NCBI RefSeq assembly: GCF_000003815.2
Contig: NC_049985.1
Span: 23,723,811-23,785,810, forward strand
Source of the DNA: Branchiostoma floridae
Taxonomy: Eukaryota; Chordata; Leptocardii; Amphioxiformes; Branchiostomatidae
Reading direction: 5' to 3'
DNA: 62,000 nucleotides
The translations under genes were made by a program, and so were the position numbers. Shown here one piece after another: positions 59,297-62,000 of the stretch. The stretch's first letter is position 1; the number at the start of each line of letters is the position of its first letter. Under the pieces are notes generated by a model. The model saw only the letters and a program-made list of their open reading frames with translations. It had not been told where the DNA came from and ran no database searches.

Positions 59297-61143
59297 CTGG
59301 AAAAATGTAAATTAGCAGTGATTTCATGTGGAAAGACATGTTTCCAACATGGTTCTCAAGATTTTCTAGAAGTTCAAGTCTGATTATCTTGTTTTTAATG
59401 TGTAGCAATATCATTTTCAAAGAATATCATTATCATAGAATACAAGAATAACTTTAGTGTAACATGTAGGAGCTTCTAGGAAGGCTAATCTTACTTCAAG
59501 AAAAAGTTCTGTAACGTAAATTGATGAAGAGAAATTATCGACTTGTTGACAGAATGTTTCTTGAACACAGAACGTTTAAAATTTCTTCTTTAAAAAGGAA
59601 CGCGTCTCTGTGTAAGAAGAAAAATTAATAAAAGATATTTTGGTAATGTAGGAAATACCTGGAACAGCCTGGCATATGAAGCGATAAGGCCTGCCGCATG
59701 GTTCGTCGTTCCATTTGTCCTCCCAGGATTTGTATGAGCAGTAATGGACGCAATCTTCGTTCCCTCCATTGTTGTTTGGTTCTCCTGGAGCCCAGTGGTT
59801 GTAATCCCCAAGCGCAGTACCATCCATCCACTCAAAGCTTCCCTCTTCCCTCCGATCGTGCAGGCCGAACCAGTAGCAATTCTTGTCGCCCACGGACTTG
59901 TACAAGAAGAGCAGAAAGGCGTTGGTCTCGGCGTCACGGGGCATGGCGAGAGTGCCGCCGTCTTCACGACAGGCCGCGGCCGCTCCGCCGAAGGTCTTCT
60001 TTGTGTTGAAGAGCTTGTAGCAGATTCCACGCCATACTGCGTAACCTTCAGTACAAGGTACTGAAAACAACAATAGACAAAGGTATAGATATGCATGGCA
60101 CTGAAAATGTTTTAGCATTCCATTACTGAGAAATATCTAATTGACTTCTTCAGGGCATGATAAATGTATGTTCTAATTAGGTTTTGTGGTTTTATTTGAT
60201 AGAAGGATAACTTAAATTGATATGGGACCGTGAAGCAGGGGTACCTAGCTTTCGTCAATTCTCCCTAGCATCAAAAGCTATGCTTAACCAAACCTAAAAA
60301 ACCTTAGCATGTCCAAAACAAAAGGATATTCTGCTACAGTACCATGAGGGCCCAAAATTAACATTACCTTCGTCATCCCAAGACCTACCTACATTCCAGT
60401 ATCATTAGAATCGTTGCAGAATTTCGTCCAATAGGATATAAAAGATAGTACAGAAAAAAACTCAAACCCAACTTACTTATAGTCTTGCTTATCTCGTGAA
60501 GTCGTTTCTCCAAGGCAACGGTTCGATTTCGCTCAGTGTCCAGGGCGTGCTTCATGGTGTCAACAGTGGTGAACAGTTGGCGCATGTCTTCTTGGTCGCG
60601 TTTCAGGGCGTCGACGGTGGTCGAAAGTTGGTCAATGTCGTCTTGGTCACATTTCAAGGTGTCAGTCGTGGTAGGCAGTTGACGCATGTCGTCTTGGTCA
60701 CGCTTCAAGGCTTCCACGATGGTGGACAGTTGACGCATGTGATCTTGGTTGCTCTTTAAGGCGTCAACAGTGGTGGACAGGCGAGAAATTTCCTATATAC
60801 ATACGTCAGAATATCAAAATTGAGAATAGATTGAGGGAAAACAGCACCATGTTTTGTGAAAAAAAACCTAAACTTTATCTAACCAACACCAAGTTTGATT
60901 GGGACTTACGCCAAATTTTTCATGCTAAGCACCATGTTCTGTCATTGTCCCCACTCAAAAAAAAAAAAACGAGTAACAGAAAAGTATTTAGTACCTTCTT
61001 ATTGATGAACGTCAGAGGAGCGACTCCCACCGCAACAAGACTTAGTATCAGAGCAATCCCGGCCACAATGTAGTTGCGGTGGGAGAGTATAAAGCTACAG
61101 AGAGCATGGCGGCCGCGTCCTGCTCCTCCTGGATATGTGCGGT
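59286..61143 (-). CDS. Type II transmembrane C-type lectin, 3' part (four exons)
   Basis: A membrane-anchored sugar-binding receptor. Exons in transcript order are 61143-60995, 60792-60477, 60060-59659 and a short terminal exon 59296-59286; all phases join. About 292 residues are seen. They comprise a short basic cytoplasmic part, one membrane helix (YIVAGIALILSLVAVGVAPL), a neck of 17-residue repeats, and a single C-type lectin domain. The domain has EPN and WND motifs (calcium-dependent mannose-type binding in characterised relatives) and the WFGLHD core. No start codon lies in frame with the first exon after its acceptor, so at least one 5' exon lies further right, probably outside the window. 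The layout resembles vertebrate CD209-like receptors, but this may be convergence. Ligand and role are unknown. Confidence 0.85.
59659..60060 (-). CDS. Lectin exon: C-type lectin domain
   Basis: The acceptor is TTGTTTTCAG and the donor is CCAG|GTATTT. It encodes the CTLD from GYAVWRGICYK through CYWFGLHD, FEWMDGT, the calcium-site motif EPNNNGG, C..C, KWNDEPCG and RFICQ. All the expected disulfide cysteines are there, plus one extra Cys in VHYCSYK. EPN with WND is the mannose-type signature. If the donor is not used, the frame runs on 27 more codons to a stop at 59576-59578. Confidence 0.9.
60477..60792 (-). CDS. Lectin exon: neck with 17-residue repeats
   Basis: The acceptor is GTATATAG (weak tract) and the donor is ATAA|GTAAGT. 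It has four consecutive 17-residue repeats of the form RQLSTTVDALKRDQDDM (51-bp DNA period), then ERNRTVALEKRLHEISKT. Regular Leu/Val/Met spacing indicates a helical, probably oligomerising stalk. Confidence 0.82.
60995..61143 (-). CDS. Lectin exon: cytoplasmic tail and membrane helix
   Basis: The acceptor is TTTCTTCTGCAG and the donor is AAG|GTACTA. It enters with two bases of a split codon. It reads RTYPGGAGRGRHALC, then SHRN and a hydrophobic run of about 23 residues ending APLTFI, then NKK. Positive charge before the helix predicts a type II topology. Confidence 0.8.
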
Positions 61144-62000
61144 CTGCAGAAGAAATCATTAAAGTTGATTTTGGTAGATGGATAAAGTATAATATCGATG
61201 AATAAAAAAGGTGACAAAATAGCTGTAAAACACACAGTTATAGTAAGGATTTTAAAACAGGAGAATAAAAGGGAATTCACAGCCACTATAAAAATCGACT
61301 CACTGATGGCCTGTTTGTTTAACACCAGGTCCTTTAAAAGGGAGTTAAGTGAAGTTAGAACAAATCAGAAGCTGCCCACCATCTATACAGTAAAACAGTA
61401 TATACTCTATTGTTGTCAATATTAATTAATTCGTTGTGTGGATAAAATAATGCCATAACATGCTGTTTTTGTCAGTGCGGGGAGGTAGGATACATTTTTC
61501 TGCACGCGGCAGACTAATTGTCCGGGCAAAGACAACTCATTTTTGTTACAACGATTGGTGTTTTGTAATTTATGTTATAGCTTTTGTTACTGATGACCTC
61601 TGACCCCTCCTCATTATTTTAAGTTCACTGAATTTACTTCAATTTCACATTCAGTTGACTTCAAGTTCTTCTCATGTTATACTTATTTACACTAATCTTG
61701 ACTTCTGTTATTTGATTGGTTTGTAATTTCAAATCGACTCCTGAAAGAACGGATTTTCACTGTTAAGTTTAATTGGAGATCCCAATAAACAAACAAACAA
61801 ACAAACAAACAAAAAACAAAGAGTTTAATCTGAGCTTGGACCATCCGAAATTAGGTGGGAGCGCCAAACCCTAATCCCTAGACTACATGGTACTCTATAA
61901 CAACAAAGCAGAGTTGTTCAAAATCCGACTATTGATGTTTGCAACTGCACACAAGGACAACATCAATAAAACAGTTAAAACTGTGGGTTCTTTAATAGTT
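61144..62000 (-). other. Lectin upstream intron, no exon recognised
   Basis: AT-rich with a (CAAA)n tract at 61788-61812. I could not find a coding exon that would supply a start and phase 1 end. Confidence 0.55.

Noticed and set aside
59698-60064. Frames on the + strand opposite the lectin exon
   Set aside because: Antisense shadows of a clear CTLD.

Overview
The window is animal nuclear DNA. It has small exons with GT/AG introns, three assembly gaps (runs of N), and a very dense load of short non-autonomous transposons, SINE-like repeats and minisatellites. The three recognisable genes, their intron-rich structure and this repeat style suggest a non-vertebrate deuterostome, most likely a lancelet (Branchiostoma). 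The species call is an inference; only the gene identities and splice structures are read directly.

Left end (1-7.8 kb, + strand): the last four coding exons of the IK/RED splicing factor gene, ending at 7146, then a 3' UTR with AATAAA signals. Its introns carry a 137-bp minisatellite, three diverged copies of a repeated block, and foldback MITEs.

Centre (8.6-55.2 kb, - strand): one complete nicotinic acetylcholine receptor alpha subunit gene, closest by motif to the alpha9/alpha10 group. I resolved eight coding exons whose phases all join (1542 nt including the stop, 513 codons). They spread over 46.6 kb because the introns are full of repeats. A second, truncated copy of the M2 pore exon lies about 250 bp downstream of the real one. 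IK and this gene converge tail to tail.

Right end (59.3-61.1 kb, - strand): the 3' part of a type II membrane C-type lectin gene, with a membrane anchor, a neck of 17-residue repeats, a mannose-type (EPN/WND) lectin domain and a short tail. Its 5' end was not found and probably lies past 62000.

The rest is mobile and repetitive DNA. Most notable are TTAA-flanked piggyBac-like MITEs that combine a perfect palindromic RFX X-box, clusters of CRE (TGACGTCA) sites and a YY1-like motif. There are also hAT-like MITEs with exact 8-bp target duplications, TA-flanked foldback MITEs, a 3-kb degenerate tandem array split by one of the TTAA elements, and a dispersed repeat whose end looks like a Penelope/hammerhead terminus. 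I found no operons, CRISPR arrays, rRNA genes or convincing tRNA genes. The three genes are functionally unrelated neighbours: splicing, ion channel and sugar binding.
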